From positions 55,973 to 119,972 of the forward strand of contig CALEJT010000077.1 of NCBI GenBank assembly GCA_937898685.1: 64,000 nucleotides of DNA. The letters are read 5' to 3'. The stretch is from an uncultured Gammaproteobacteria bacterium. GTDB taxonomy: Bacteria > Pseudomonadota > Gammaproteobacteria > Pseudomonadales > Pseudohongiellaceae. Under the pieces are notes generated by a model. It was not told the origin of the DNA, searched no databases, and saw only the letters and a list, made by a program, of their open reading frames with translations. Shown one piece after another: positions 32,916 through 42,113 of the stretch. Made by a program: the position numbers and the translations under genes. Position 1 is the first letter of the stretch. Each line of letters opens with the position of its first letter.

Positions 32916-33326
32916 ATGAAACTCAAGCTTCTTTCCGGCCTTACCTTATCCAGCCTGCTGCTGGCTGGCGGTGTTGCAGCACACCATTCCTTCACCGCCG
33001 AATTCGATGGCGACAAGCCCAAGCAACTCACCGGCATCGTGACCAAGGTCGAATGGACCAACCCGCACGTCTGGATCTACCTGAACGTCAAGGATGAGTC
33101 CGGCCAGGTGGTCAACTGGGGTGCAGAACTGGGTCCGCCCCACGGTCTGCAGCGCAACGGCTGGCGCCGTGACACCCTGCAGATCGGCACCGAAATCACC
33201 GTGGACGGCTTCCTGGCCCGCAACGGCAGCAACCGTGTGAACGCTCGCACCGTTACCGTAACGGCCACCGGTGGTCGCCCCGGTCAGACCCTGGATGCAG
33301 ACTCCAGCCAGCGTCAAGGGAACTGA
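32916..33326 (+). CDS. DUF6152 family periplasmic protein (copy 3)
   Basis: 136-aa DUF6152 protein. A signal peptide (MKLKLLSGLTLSSLLLAGGVAA) is followed by HHSFTAEFD and TGIVTKVEWTNPHVWIYL. The mature N-terminus is predicted to be His-His. The ATG at 32916 has a GAGGAG site; the open frame six codons longer is not used. It is similar to copy 1 at 29.0 kb. It ends one base before the next start, so it is translationally linked to the 264-aa single-domain protein. Confidence 0.78.
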   Translation: MKLKLLSGLTLSSLLLAGGVAAHHSFTAEFDGDKPKQLTGIVTKVEWTNPHVWIYLNVKDESGQVVNWGAELGPPHGLQRNGWRRDTLQIGTEITVDGFLARNGSNRVNARTVTVTATGGRPGQTLDADSSQRQGN

Positions 33327-33327
33327 A

Positions 33328-34122
33328 ATGCTCAAACGTACACTGGCCACAGCCATCGCCAGCGTCGCCCTGCTCACCGTGGGCGCGGCATTGGCCCAGC
33401 CCCCGCAAGTCGACCAGACACCCGCTGGTCCGGCACCCGTGAATGCCCAGGGTCGCGTCCTGTTGCAGGGCGCGACTCCGGCAGACAAGGGTGTCTGGAC
33501 GCCTGTGTTCGGCATTCTCGACCCGATCGCACCGGTCGACGTCGTGCCCTTCAAACCCTGGGCACGCGCGCTGTATGACGATCGTCAGAAACACGAGTTG
33601 GAACCCCATGCTCGCTGCAAAGCCTCCGGCGCCGCCCGTCAGTTCCTGACGCCCTACGGCGTGGAGTTCGTCGAAATGCCGGCCCTCGGTCGTCTGTACA
33701 TCTTCGACATCGGCGGTCCGCACACCTACCGCACCATCTACATGGATGGCCGTTCGCATCCCACCGACTTCGAGCCCACCAACTATGGGCACTCCGTCGG
33801 CTGGTGGGAAGGCAACACGCTGGTGGTGGACACCGTGGGTTACAACGAAGACTTCTGGCTCGACCGTCGCGGCCTGCCGCACACCGAGCAGTTGCACACA
33901 ATTGAACGCTTCACCCGCATCGATGAGCGCACGATCGAATACCGCATCACGGTGGACGATCCCAAGGCCTACGACGGTCAGTGGACTGGCGGTTTCAATC
34001 TGCGTTGGAACCCGGGCGTGGAACTGTTCGAGTACGTTTGCCAGCAAGCCAACTATGCCCACGAGCTGATGGTGGGTCAGGAAAGCACTTCGGTAGACCG
34101 TAGCAGTCCCATCGTGCCGTAA
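33328..34122 (+). CDS. Secreted single-domain GRWEGDTLVV-type protein
   Basis: 264-aa exported protein (signal peptide cleaved near ALAQ, about residue 24). It contains one copy of the recurring domain: CKASGAARQFLTPYG, then GHSVGWWEGNTLVVDTVGYNEDFWLDRRG, then TVDDPKAYDGQWTGG near the end. The VGYNEDFW block matches GFNEDFW of the fusion protein at 31.8 kb closely, so the two are paralogues. Function unknown. It is the last gene of the operon, followed by a strong terminator. Confidence 0.7.
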   Translation: MLKRTLATAIASVALLTVGAALAQPPQVDQTPAGPAPVNAQGRVLLQGATPADKGVWTPVFGILDPIAPVDVVPFKPWARALYDDRQKHELEPHARCKASGAARQFLTPYGVEFVEMPALGRLYIFDIGGPHTYRTIYMDGRSHPTDFEPTNYGHSVGWWEGNTLVVDTVGYNEDFWLDRRGLPHTEQLHTIERFTRIDERTIEYRITVDDPKAYDGQWTGGFNLRWNPGVELFEYVCQQANYAHELMVGQESTSVDRSSPIVP

Positions 34123-34142
34123 GCGCAAGCTCTCCGCACAAG

Positions 34143-34169
34143 AAAAAGCCGGCATCTCGCCGGCTTTTT
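34143..34169. terminator. Bidirectional terminator
   Basis: AAAAAGCCGGC-ATCTC-GCCGGCTTTTT is a perfect 11-bp stem with A/T runs on both sides, placed between convergent operons. Confidence 0.93.
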
Positions 34170-34185
34170 CATTTCTGGGAAATGC

Positions 34186-35100
34186 TCAGGGTATGAGGAA
34201 ACGCTGTGTGAGGCCGCCGTAGGCATCGACGCGGCGATCGCGGAAATAAGGCCAGATGCGACGCAGTTTTTCCGTGCGTCCCAGATCGAGATCGGCCACG
34301 AGATAACCCGGCGTGCTCGCGTCGGCGTAGGCCAGGAATTCGCCCTGCTGACCGCTGATGAAACTGCCACCCCAGAAGTTGATGCCGGCGCCCTGCCCCG
34401 AGGGATCGGCTTCATAACCAACACGGTTGGCCACCAACACCGGTAGATGGTTGGCAACCGCATGCGAACGCTGGATCAAGGTCCAGGCCTGTTTCTGGCG
34501 TTCCTTCTCTTCCTCGGTGTCGTTGGGATCCCAACCAATGGCAGTCGGATAGAGCAGCAGATCGGCTCCCGCCATCGCCATCAGACGCGCACCTTCCGGG
34601 TACCACTGATCCCAGCATACGAGCACACCAAGTTTGCCCACACTGGTCTGGATCGGCGTGAAGCCACTCTTGCCATCGACGCGCACGGCGTCACCGGGCG
34701 TGAAGTAGAACTTCTCGTAGAAGGCCGGATCATCGGGGATGTGCATCTTGCGGTAGTAACCGGCGAGACTGCCGTCGCGCTCGAATACGAGCGCGGTGTT
34801 GTGAAATACGCCGGGCGCGCGCTTTTCGAAGATGCCACCGACCAGCACCACCTGATATTTGCGCGCCATCTCGGATAGGCGCTGTGCACTCGGACCATCC
34901 AGCGGCTCGGCAAGATCGAACAGCGCCGGATCCTCCAACTGACAGAAGTAATGCGTGGTGTGCAGTTCCTGCAGCAGCACCAACTGCGGTTTCTCTTCAC
35001 GGCAGAGCTGTTCCAGCAGACGCTCCGTTTCCGCCAGACTCTTGGCCTTGTCGGGCCATGCGGGTTGCTGGATCAGGCCAGCGCGCAGAAGTGAACTCAT
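34186..35100 (-). CDS. aguB: N-carbamoylputrescine amidase
   Basis: 304-aa nitrilase-superfamily enzyme that hydrolyses N-carbamoylputrescine to putrescine, CO2 and ammonia. The catalytic triad is visible: Glu45 in LLQELHTTHYF, Lys118 in YYRKMHIPDD, Cys162 in VLVCWDQWYPEGAR. AguB-specific blocks such as FYEKFYFTPGD and NRVGYE are present. It lies 30 bp downstream of aguA on the same strand, so the pair runs the agmatine route to putrescine. Confidence 0.94.
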   Translation of the reverse strand: MSSLLRAGLIQQPAWPDKAKSLAETERLLEQLCREEKPQLVLLQELHTTHYFCQLEDPALFDLAEPLDGPSAQRLSEMARKYQVVLVGGIFEKRAPGVFHNTALVFERDGSLAGYYRKMHIPDDPAFYEKFYFTPGDAVRVDGKSGFTPIQTSVGKLGVLVCWDQWYPEGARLMAMAGADLLLYPTAIGWDPNDTEEEKERQKQAWTLIQRSHAVANHLPVLVANRVGYEADPSGQGAGINFWGGSFISGQQGEFLAYADASTPGYLVADLDLGRTEKLRRIWPYFRDRRVDAYGGLTQRFLIP

Positions 35101-35130
35101 CTTGGGCTCCTCTAAATTCTGGAATGCCTG

Positions 35131-36165
35131 TTACTGATCCAGCTTCAGGCTGCCGCGGGGAAGCTGCATCGTAGCACAGTGGGGTCCACCGAACTGGCGG
35201 ATGAGATTGCCACCGGGCACTGGCAGCAAACGTTTGCCCGGGAAACAGGTGCCGAGTGCGGACAAGGCGAGCTCATCCTGTGCACAACCGAACACCGGCA
35301 CGAGCACCACGTCGTTCACGATCAGGAAGTTGACATAGCTCGCTGGCAAACGTGCGCCTTCTTCGCTGAAACGTGCTTCCGGCAACTCGATGGCGACACA
35401 GCGGTAAGGCTTGCCGTCGGGCTGACGCAAGGCCAACACTTGCTCTTCCATGGCCTTGAGCGCCGGATAGTGCACATCGTCTTGGCGTGAACAGGCGAGA
35501 TAGGCGATCGTGTCGTGGCTGCAGTAACGCACGAGATTGTCGATGTGGCTGTCGGTGTCGTCGCCGAGCAAGGCGCCTTCGGTGATCCACTGGATGCGCT
35601 CCAGCCCGAGCTGCTGCAGCACGAAACGCTCTACCGCAGGTTTGTCGAAATCATTGTTGCGATTGCTGTCGAGCAGACAGTGAGCCGTGGTAAGGAGACT
35701 GCCCTGCCCATCGGTTTCGATACTGCCGCCCTCGAGCTCGTAGTCGACGGTAACGAGCGGTGCCTGCCACAGCGCTGCCAGCTGCTGGTTGATGCCGTTG
35801 TCGAGCGCGGCATCGTATTTGTCGCCCCAACCGTTGAACTGGAAGTCGAGCAGAGTCAATTGACCTTCGCGACGCACCGACACCGGACCATAGTCACGGC
35901 ACCAGGTATCGTTGTACGGCACACGCACGAAACGTGGCGCGCGCTGGCAACGCTGGCCCAGCTGGGCGCGAATCTCAGACTCGTGCGCTGCGTCCTGACA
36001 CAGGATCAAGGGCGTGGCACTGGTGGAAATGGCCGCGGCCAGTTCGACGTAATCCTGCTGAATCTGCTTCAGCCACGGCTGCCAGTCCGTGCTCGCGTGC
36101 GGCCACGCCAGCATCACGGCCTCGACCGCTTCCCACTCCGGAATCATGCCTTCGCGAATGCTCAT
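35131..36165 (-). CDS. aguA: Agmatine deiminase
   Basis: 344-aa guanidino-group-modifying enzyme converting agmatine to N-carbamoylputrescine and ammonia. Hallmarks are MIPEWEAVEAVMLAWPH, NDTWCRDYGP, the substrate-binding LEGGSIETDGQG, and the nucleophile Cys330 in FGGPHCATMQLPRG. First gene of the aguA-aguB operon. No arginine decarboxylase is in the window. Confidence 0.95.
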   Translation of the reverse strand: MSIREGMIPEWEAVEAVMLAWPHASTDWQPWLKQIQQDYVELAAAISTSATPLILCQDAAHESEIRAQLGQRCQRAPRFVRVPYNDTWCRDYGPVSVRREGQLTLLDFQFNGWGDKYDAALDNGINQQLAALWQAPLVTVDYELEGGSIETDGQGSLLTTAHCLLDSNRNNDFDKPAVERFVLQQLGLERIQWITEGALLGDDTDSHIDNLVRYCSHDTIAYLACSRQDDVHYPALKAMEEQVLALRQPDGKPYRCVAIELPEARFSEEGARLPASYVNFLIVNDVVLVPVFGCAQDELALSALGTCFPGKRLLPVPGGNLIRQFGGPHCATMQLPRGSLKLDQ

Positions 36166-36216
36166 TACTGCCTCACAAAAAAAGGCGCCAAGCTTACCTG
36201 AAAACGCCGCCCTTGC

Positions 36217-37203
36217 TCAGGGTACGAGCACGATACTGCCGGTGGTACGACGCGCTTGCAGATCGGTCTGCGCCTGCGCCGCCTCGGCCAGCGGATAGGT
36301 CGCCGACACGTTGATCTTCACCTTGCCCTGCTTGACCACCTTGAAGAGATCGGATGCCACCGCCTGCAAGCGCTGCGGCGTACTGACGTAATCGAACAGC
36401 GTGGGACGCGTCATGAACAGAGAGCCCTTCTGCGCCAGCAGCGCAGGGCTGAACGGTGGCACGGGGCCCGAGGCGTTACCGAAGCTGACGAACAGCCCGA
36501 AGGGTTGCAGACAATCCAACGAGCCCGGAAAGGTTGCTGCACCGACCGAATCGTAGACCACGGGCAGACCCTCACCCTTGGTGAACTTCTTCACTGCTTT
36601 CACGAAGTCGGTACGGGAATAATCGATGACGAGATCGGCGCCGAGCTGACGCGCGAGTTTGGCCTTCGCCGCAGAGCCAACCGTACCGATGACGGTGGCG
36701 CCGAGCGCTTTCGCCCACTGCACCATGATCTGTCCCACGCCACCGGCGGCGGCGTGAATCAAGATGGTGTCGTCCGCATCGACGCGGTAGACCTGACGCA
36801 AGAGATACTGTGCCGTCATGCCCTTGAGCATCATGCCGGCCACCGTCACGGGATCGAGTCCGCGCGGCACCTTCACCAACTTGCTCTCGGCGATGTTGGC
36901 GTATTCGGCGTAGCAACCGGATCCCGCAGTGGCGGAAGCCACGAGATCACCTTCCTTGAAACGCTCGACCTTGCTGCCGACGCTTTCGACCACACCACAC
37001 ATCTCACCGCCCGGCACATAGGGCAGCGGCGTCTGATAGAGCCCGGTGCGGTGGTAGATCTCGACGAAGTTCACGCCGGTGGCCAACACCTTCACGCGCA
37101 CTTCATCGGCACGTGGTTTACGCAGGCGCTGTTCGACCAGCTGCAATACTTCGGGCCCACCGTTCTTGCTGATGAGGATGGCTCGGCTCGTGAGTTGACT
37201 CAT
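36217..37203 (-). CDS. qor: NADPH:quinone oxidoreductase (zinc-independent MDR family)
   Basis: 328-aa medium-chain reductase of the QOR type. It has an N-terminal GroES-like fold with NFVEIYHRTGLYQTPLPYVPGGEMCGVVESVG. It then has the nucleotide-binding AAAGGVGQIMVQWAKALGA (Gly-x-Gly-x2-Gly-like) and the NADPH-selective region GSAAKAKLARQLGAD. No zinc-ligand cysteines are seen, as expected. It probably reduces quinones by one electron in the cytoplasm. It is transcribed away from an MFS gene, with a 140-bp divergent gap. Confidence 0.88.
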   Translation of the reverse strand: MSQLTSRAILISKNGGPEVLQLVEQRLRKPRADEVRVKVLATGVNFVEIYHRTGLYQTPLPYVPGGEMCGVVESVGSKVERFKEGDLVASATAGSGCYAEYANIAESKLVKVPRGLDPVTVAGMMLKGMTAQYLLRQVYRVDADDTILIHAAAGGVGQIMVQWAKALGATVIGTVGSAAKAKLARQLGADLVIDYSRTDFVKAVKKFTKGEGLPVVYDSVGAATFPGSLDCLQPFGLFVSFGNASGPVPPFSPALLAQKGSLFMTRPTLFDYVSTPQRLQAVASDLFKVVKQGKVKINVSATYPLAEAAQAQTDLQARRTTGSIVLVP

Positions 37204-37343
37204 GGAAATCTCCTCTAAACGTCAAGGCCGGGCAGTATAGCAACGCGGCCGGTCATGATGCTGTCCACAAATGCGAGCAAGGTCGCTGGTGAGGTGTTTG
37301 GGGATACTCGATAATCAGCGGCCTCTCTTGGCGTTCGCGTACC

Positions 37344-38792
37344 ATGGCCATCGATTCCGCAGTCGAAGTTCCTCCATCGCGACAGAAGCACTTCCGCTTG
37401 TTGCGGTCGCTGGAGTTCTCGCAGAAGGAAGCCGTTGCCTCTTCGGCGATGACCGCCACCTGCGACAACTTCATGAACGCCTTTGCCCTCTTTCTCGGCG
37501 CCACCAGCGTACAGATGGGCTTTCTCACGGCGATTCCGCCGCTCTTGGGTTCTTTCATGCAGTTGGTGTCGGTGTGGGTGGGAACCTGGCTGACACGACG
37601 ACGTCTGGTGCTGCTCACCGCGGCGCTGCAGACACTGTTGATGTTCGGGTTCGCCATGCTTGCGGCGATGCGCGAACCCAACCTGGTGGAAACGCTGATC
37701 TATTGCGTGATTCTGTACCAGGGCACTTCTCACATGATCCAGCCGCAGTGGCGAGCCTGGATGGGCAGCATGGTGCCGCAGCGGCAGCGTGGTCGCTTCT
37801 TCGCCGGACGTAGTCGACTCACGATGGGAACCTCTCTTGCCGTGTTCATTGCAGGCGGCATCGTGATGAGCATGGCGGCGCGCTACGAACTCGCCTGGGC
37901 CGGTTTCTGCTTCCTGTTCTTCGTCGCAGCGATCGGCCGCGCCTTTTCCTGCTTCTTCCTGTGGAGCATGCACGATCCCGACCCGCATCCGGTCGTCGCC
38001 GAATCGCGCCAGTTCTACAACACACTGCGGGTGTTCCCGCAGGCACTGAGCGATCGCACCTTCCGCAACTACACACTGTTCTTCGCCGGCATGCAGGGCA
38101 CGGTGGCGATCTCGGCACCGTTCTTTGCGGTGTACATGTTGAACGAATTGCACTTCACCTACTTCGAATACACGCTCAACCTCGTCGCCTCGATCGCGAC
38201 ACAATTTCTGATGCTGCGCTATTGGGGCAAGGTGAGCGATCGTTATGGCAGCCGCTTCGTCATGCTCGTGTGCAGTACGGCGATGCCGGCGATTCCGTTG
38301 CTGTGGCTCTTTTCACCCGATCAGTATTTTCTGTTGCTGGTACAGCTCGTGTCGGGACTGGCTTGGAGTGGATTCAACCTGACGACGGCCAACTATCTCT
38401 ACGACATTCGTCCCCACCACACGAACTTCGCCGCCTATGCCGCGATCCAATCGATCTGTGCTGCCCTGGCAGTTTTCGTCGGCGCGATCTTCGGTGGCTA
38501 TCTCGCCCACGTCGCGCCCGACCTCAACAGTTTGCTGCCCCTGCCCTTCGCCTCTCCGCTCTTCATCGTGTTCATCGCGAGCGGTGTGTTGCGTGGTGCC
38601 GTATTGCTCTGGTTCGTGCCGCGCGCGGAAGAGCCGCGCATCAGGACGCGCCCCCAGCTCCTGCAGCTCATCTTCCGCGTAGCGCGCTACAACTCCATCT
38701 CGGGCGTGGTGCTGGATTGGCTCACGGTCACGGAGAAGGAGCGTCCTGGCAAACCTGCCAATGAGCCCAACGCGAACACCATCGACCCCTAG
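37344..38792 (+). CDS. MFS transporter
   Basis: 482-aa major facilitator with about 12 transmembrane helices. A cytoplasmic N-terminus (about 45 residues) precedes helix 1, an ATSVQMGFLTAIPPLLGSFMQ loop follows it, and PQRQRGRFFAGRSRLTMG in the 4-5 loop matches a common pattern of this MFS subgroup. The C-terminus is hydrophilic (about 40 residues). Substrate unknown. It ends 80 bp before the asparaginase-like gene. Confidence 0.82.
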   Translation: MAIDSAVEVPPSRQKHFRLLRSLEFSQKEAVASSAMTATCDNFMNAFALFLGATSVQMGFLTAIPPLLGSFMQLVSVWVGTWLTRRRLVLLTAALQTLLMFGFAMLAAMREPNLVETLIYCVILYQGTSHMIQPQWRAWMGSMVPQRQRGRFFAGRSRLTMGTSLAVFIAGGIVMSMAARYELAWAGFCFLFFVAAIGRAFSCFFLWSMHDPDPHPVVAESRQFYNTLRVFPQALSDRTFRNYTLFFAGMQGTVAISAPFFAVYMLNELHFTYFEYTLNLVASIATQFLMLRYWGKVSDRYGSRFVMLVCSTAMPAIPLLWLFSPDQYFLLLVQLVSGLAWSGFNLTTANYLYDIRPHHTNFAAYAAIQSICAALAVFVGAIFGGYLAHVAPDLNSLLPLPFASPLFIVFIASGVLRGAVLLWFVPRAEEPRIRTRPQLLQLIFRVARYNSISGVVLDWLTVTEKERPGKPANEPNANTIDP

Positions 38793-38872
38793 CACGAGCT
38801 GGACCCTGGCTGCGCCCCTGTTTATGCTCGCGCCCACGCTGGACGCAGCGCCGGACTTTCTGTGGAGCAAGC

Positions 38873-39364
38873 ATGAGCATCCGTGTCCTCATCACTGGTG
38901 GCACTTTCGACAAGGAATATGACGAGCTGAGCGGCAACCTCTGTTTCCGCGACACCCATCTCCCGCAATTACTTGCGCTCGGACGTTTTCCACTCGAATG
39001 CGGCCTCACCACCCTCATGCTCAAGGACAGTCTCGACATGAACGACGAGGATCGTGCGCTCATCGCGCGTGCCTGTCGTGAAGCCGAGGAACCTCATATC
39101 GTCATCACCCATGGCACCGACACGATGACCAATACTGCCGAGGTTCTCGCCAAGGAAGTCACGGGCAAGACCATCGTGCTCACCGGTGCCATGATCCCCT
39201 TCGCCTTCGGCGCCTCCGACGCTCTCTTCAACCTGGGTAGTGCACTCACCGCGGTGCAGTTGTTGCCCAAGGGGGTGTACGTGGCAATGAACGGTCAGGT
39301 ATTTCCCTGGAACCAGGTACGCAAGAACCGTGAGCTGGGCAAGTTCGAAGCGACTCAGCCCTGA
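38873..39364 (+). CDS. Short asparaginase-domain protein
   Basis: 163-aa protein containing only the N-terminal asparaginase/glutaminase domain: ITGGTFDKEYDELSG (first catalytic Thr motif) and VITHGTDTMTNTAEVL (second Thr with Asp). Full L-asparaginases are about 330 aa with a C-terminal domain, absent here. Standalone short forms of about 160 aa occur in gammaproteobacteria and retain both motifs, so this looks like an intact member rather than a pseudogene. Activity unproven. Confidence 0.85.
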   Translation: MSIRVLITGGTFDKEYDELSGNLCFRDTHLPQLLALGRFPLECGLTTLMLKDSLDMNDEDRALIARACREAEEPHIVITHGTDTMTNTAEVLAKEVTGKTIVLTGAMIPFAFGASDALFNLGSALTAVQLLPKGVYVAMNGQVFPWNQVRKNRELGKFEATQP

Positions 39365-39384
39365 CAACCACCACAGGAGTGCAC

Positions 39385-40014
39385 ATGGACACCGCCAAGG
39401 CGCCGCAAACTCTCGAGCTCTTCACCGACTTCGTCTGCCCCTGGTGCTATCTGGGCAATGCGGTACTGAGTCAGGTATTGGAAGACACACCTCTCACCGT
39501 GCAGCGCACCTTCTTTCCCTTGCATCCTTCCACACCACCGGAAGGCATGCTGATCTCCGATCTCTTGGGAGGACGTGACGTCGATGCCATCCATCAACGG
39601 CTCTATGCAGAGATGGACAAGATCGGCCTGCCGTATGGCGAGCGCGAGTACACCTACAACAGCCGCCTCGCGCAGGAACTGGCGCTGTGGGCAGAAACGC
39701 AGAAGGAGGGGCGACCGCTCGATGCCCTGATCTATCAGGCCTACTTCGTTCACGATCGCAACATCGCCAAACCCGAGGTGCTGCTGGCCCTGGTCGAAGA
39801 GGCCGGTCTGGATGCAGCCGCAGCGGAGGAAGTGCTGCAGACCCGCAGCTTCAGCACTGCGGTGGACAAGGCCTGGGAACGCGCGCGCCGTTTCGGCATC
39901 ACGGGAATTCCCACCTTCGTCTATGGTGGCTATGCCACCAGTGGTTATCACCCGCCGGCACAGCTGCGCGAATTCATACACTTCGTTCAAGAAAAACTGG
40001 AACACCCGCGCTGA
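39385..40014 (+). CDS. DsbA-family oxidoreductase (FrnE-like)
   Basis: 209-aa cytoplasmic DsbA-fold protein of the FrnE type. The Cys-Pro-Trp-Cys active site is in LFTDFVCPWCYLGNAVL (about residues 12-28) and the cis-Pro loop in FGITGIPTFVYGG. No signal peptide. FrnE-like proteins are thiol-disulfide oxidoreductases linked to oxidative-stress tolerance. The ATG at 39385 has AGGAG five bases upstream; a GTG two codons earlier is less likely. It lies 20 bp after the asparaginase-like gene. Confidence 0.88.
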   Translation: MDTAKAPQTLELFTDFVCPWCYLGNAVLSQVLEDTPLTVQRTFFPLHPSTPPEGMLISDLLGGRDVDAIHQRLYAEMDKIGLPYGEREYTYNSRLAQELALWAETQKEGRPLDALIYQAYFVHDRNIAKPEVLLALVEEAGLDAAAAEEVLQTRSFSTAVDKAWERARRFGITGIPTFVYGGYATSGYHPPAQLREFIHFVQEKLEHPR

Positions 40015-41835
40015 TCAGCGCGGGCGGTAGTGGACGCCGTAGGAATCGAGCAGGCGGCCATCTTCCAACAGACGCAGCCCCTTGCGGCTGCCAGTGCCGG
40101 TCAACCCACGATTGCAGCTGCGCAGCTCTTTCGCATCCACCATACACTGGATATCGGGCGCTTCCCGCCACCGTCGCAGGCCCCTGCCCTCGCGCCCGAA
40201 GGTGAGATTGCCGCTGTCGCGGTCGAAGTCGAGACGATAGGCCGCACCCGTCAGTTCCGACTCGTAATGGCCCAACCGCATGCGCCATGCGGCCAGCACT
40301 TCGCTCTCTTGTGCCGGTCGCAACTCGGTGAGAGTGACCACGCTTTCGCCCCGCAAATACCAGTGCCAAAGTCGCTCACCATTCACGGTTTCGATCTTGC
40401 TTTCCAGACCACCCGCAACGAGTTGCAAGGCCGACAAGCGACCAAGATTCAAGCCCAGAAAACGCAGCTCCACTGCGTAATGGTCTTCCTGCCGCGGCAC
40501 CAGGTTCACGCGTACGAAAGGCAGGAAGGGGACATCCAGACGCAGGTTGGAGCGAGTTCGCTCCACGCGGTACAAACCACCGGGACCACTGTAGGTGCCC
40601 AGCAATGCAGCGCGGCGTTCCTCGCTCCACTCACTGCTGCGATGACGCGCGTACCCAGGCACGGGCCGCCCCACACTGACCTCGACCATGTGCTGCAAGA
40701 CCGACTCCGCCGCATCACGCAGCTTGATGCTGCTGAACTCATCGTTGGTGGTGAGTACCACGCCAAGCTGCAACTGCGGCACCGCGGCGAGATAGGTGCG
40801 AGTGCCGTCCGCAATGGCGGACTGCGATATCAAGGTGAGATCGGGGCGGCTCGCCTGCCAGGGCGTTGCGACATAGACGCCCATGCCAACACCGAGATTG
40901 CCGTCATAAGGTGAACGCTCATGCGCGCTGAAGAGAAGAGCTACGCTCGCACTGCTCAATACCCCCTGCCCGCCCGAGAGCAGCGCCTGCAGCAGGACGG
41001 TGGTGTCGTTGAGACTCGCGACCAAACCCGCCGCCGGTAGATCCCGCAAGCGCTCATGCTCGCTCCTTTCGCCATCATCATGCGCATCCGCAATGCCGGG
41101 CACCGTGCGGGGATCCGCAGTGAAAAAAGTGTGCTGCAACGACAAGGGCTCGAGGATGTGCCTTTTCACATAGTCGACATAGTTCTCACCGCTCACACGT
41201 TCGATCAAAAGCCCGAGCAATACGTAGCCAAGGTCCGAGTACTCGTACACCTCACCAGGCGCGGCGATGAGCGCCACCTCGCCACCATGGGCCAGCACCT
41301 CCCGCCAGGCCTCGTCGTCGCCGTGCGCACGAAAGGCCTCTCTACCAGAACCGGGCGCGTAGTAGGCAGGCAGACCACTGTGATGACTGAGGAGTTGGCG
41401 AATCGTAAAGTCGGATGTCCACTGGCCGGAATGAGGCTGGAATTCCGGGACATAGCGATTGAATGGCGCATCGAGTTCGAGCTTGCCGGCTTCAATCAAT
41501 TGCAGCACCGCAATCGCCGTATGGAGCTGGGCAAATTCCTGCTGCGCGATGGGAGTGTCGGCGGTGAACGACAGCTCACGTTCGCGCGACGCCAACCCAC
41601 CAGTCCGCAGCCAAGGCTGCATTCCTGGCCAAATGACGCCGATGCCGGCACCAGTGAGTTTTTCGTCGCGAAGAAGTGCATCGAGCACGGTGCTGGCTTT
41701 TTCGTACACCCCGGCAGCAACGGGATCGACACTTTGTGCAACGACAAAGTGCGAAGCGCCCAACAGCAGCAACCAGTACCACAGCTGGCGGCGCAGAACG
41801 GTCAACGAAGTCCCCATCACGTCGTTCACATCCAT
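40015..41835 (-). CDS. Beta-lactamase-fold (serine hydrolase-like) protein lacking SxxK
   Basis: 606-aa exported protein (signal peptide about residues 8-34). It has the Pfam beta-lactamase/class C fold pattern, for example HTAIAVLQLIEAGKLELDAP, IRQLLSHHSGLPAYY and EYSDLGYVLLGLLIERVSG. Where active members have Ser-x-x-Lys just before the TAxAVLQL helix, this protein has Glu-Phe-Ala-Gln (Glu100, Gln103). The second motif reads Tyr-Ser-Asp, with Tyr kept. It should therefore lack the normal acyl-serine chemistry. The C-terminal 220 residues form an extra beta-rich domain. The ATG at 41835 is preferred; GTG 41853 is possible. Confidence 0.75.
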   Translation of the reverse strand: MDVNDVMGTSLTVLRRQLWYWLLLLGASHFVVAQSVDPVAAGVYEKASTVLDALLRDEKLTGAGIGVIWPGMQPWLRTGGLASRERELSFTADTPIAQQEFAQLHTAIAVLQLIEAGKLELDAPFNRYVPEFQPHSGQWTSDFTIRQLLSHHSGLPAYYAPGSGREAFRAHGDDEAWREVLAHGGEVALIAAPGEVYEYSDLGYVLLGLLIERVSGENYVDYVKRHILEPLSLQHTFFTADPRTVPGIADAHDDGERSEHERLRDLPAAGLVASLNDTTVLLQALLSGGQGVLSSASVALLFSAHERSPYDGNLGVGMGVYVATPWQASRPDLTLISQSAIADGTRTYLAAVPQLQLGVVLTTNDEFSSIKLRDAAESVLQHMVEVSVGRPVPGYARHRSSEWSEERRAALLGTYSGPGGLYRVERTRSNLRLDVPFLPFVRVNLVPRQEDHYAVELRFLGLNLGRLSALQLVAGGLESKIETVNGERLWHWYLRGESVVTLTELRPAQESEVLAAWRMRLGHYESELTGAAYRLDFDRDSGNLTFGREGRGLRRWREAPDIQCMVDAKELRSCNRGLTGTGSRKGLRLLEDGRLLDSYGVHYRPR

Positions 41836-42113
41836 TGGTTTGGCTGCAGGCACTATCGCATGCCCTCTTCTCGCTGCAATAGCATCACCAAGGAAGCATG
41901 AAGGGACGGGAACTCCATCACAGGCTCACCAACCGTGGAGTGCCGCCGATTGACTGCACTGGCAGCGAGCAGGCACAGTAGCAGGCCGAACCGACACACG
42001 CATCCCTTTGGGGTCCTGCCCCGTCGAGCAACACATGGACGTAAGACTCGCCACGGCTCTGGTAGTCCCCTCACCTTAGGCAGGGCCGGTAGCTGTCGTT
42101 CCAAGGAGTTCGC

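Noticed and set aside
38873..39364. Asparaginase-like gene as a truncated pseudogene
   Set aside because: Both catalytic Thr motifs are intact, the frame is clean with normal start and stop, and standalone proteins of about 160 aa are known in related bacteria.
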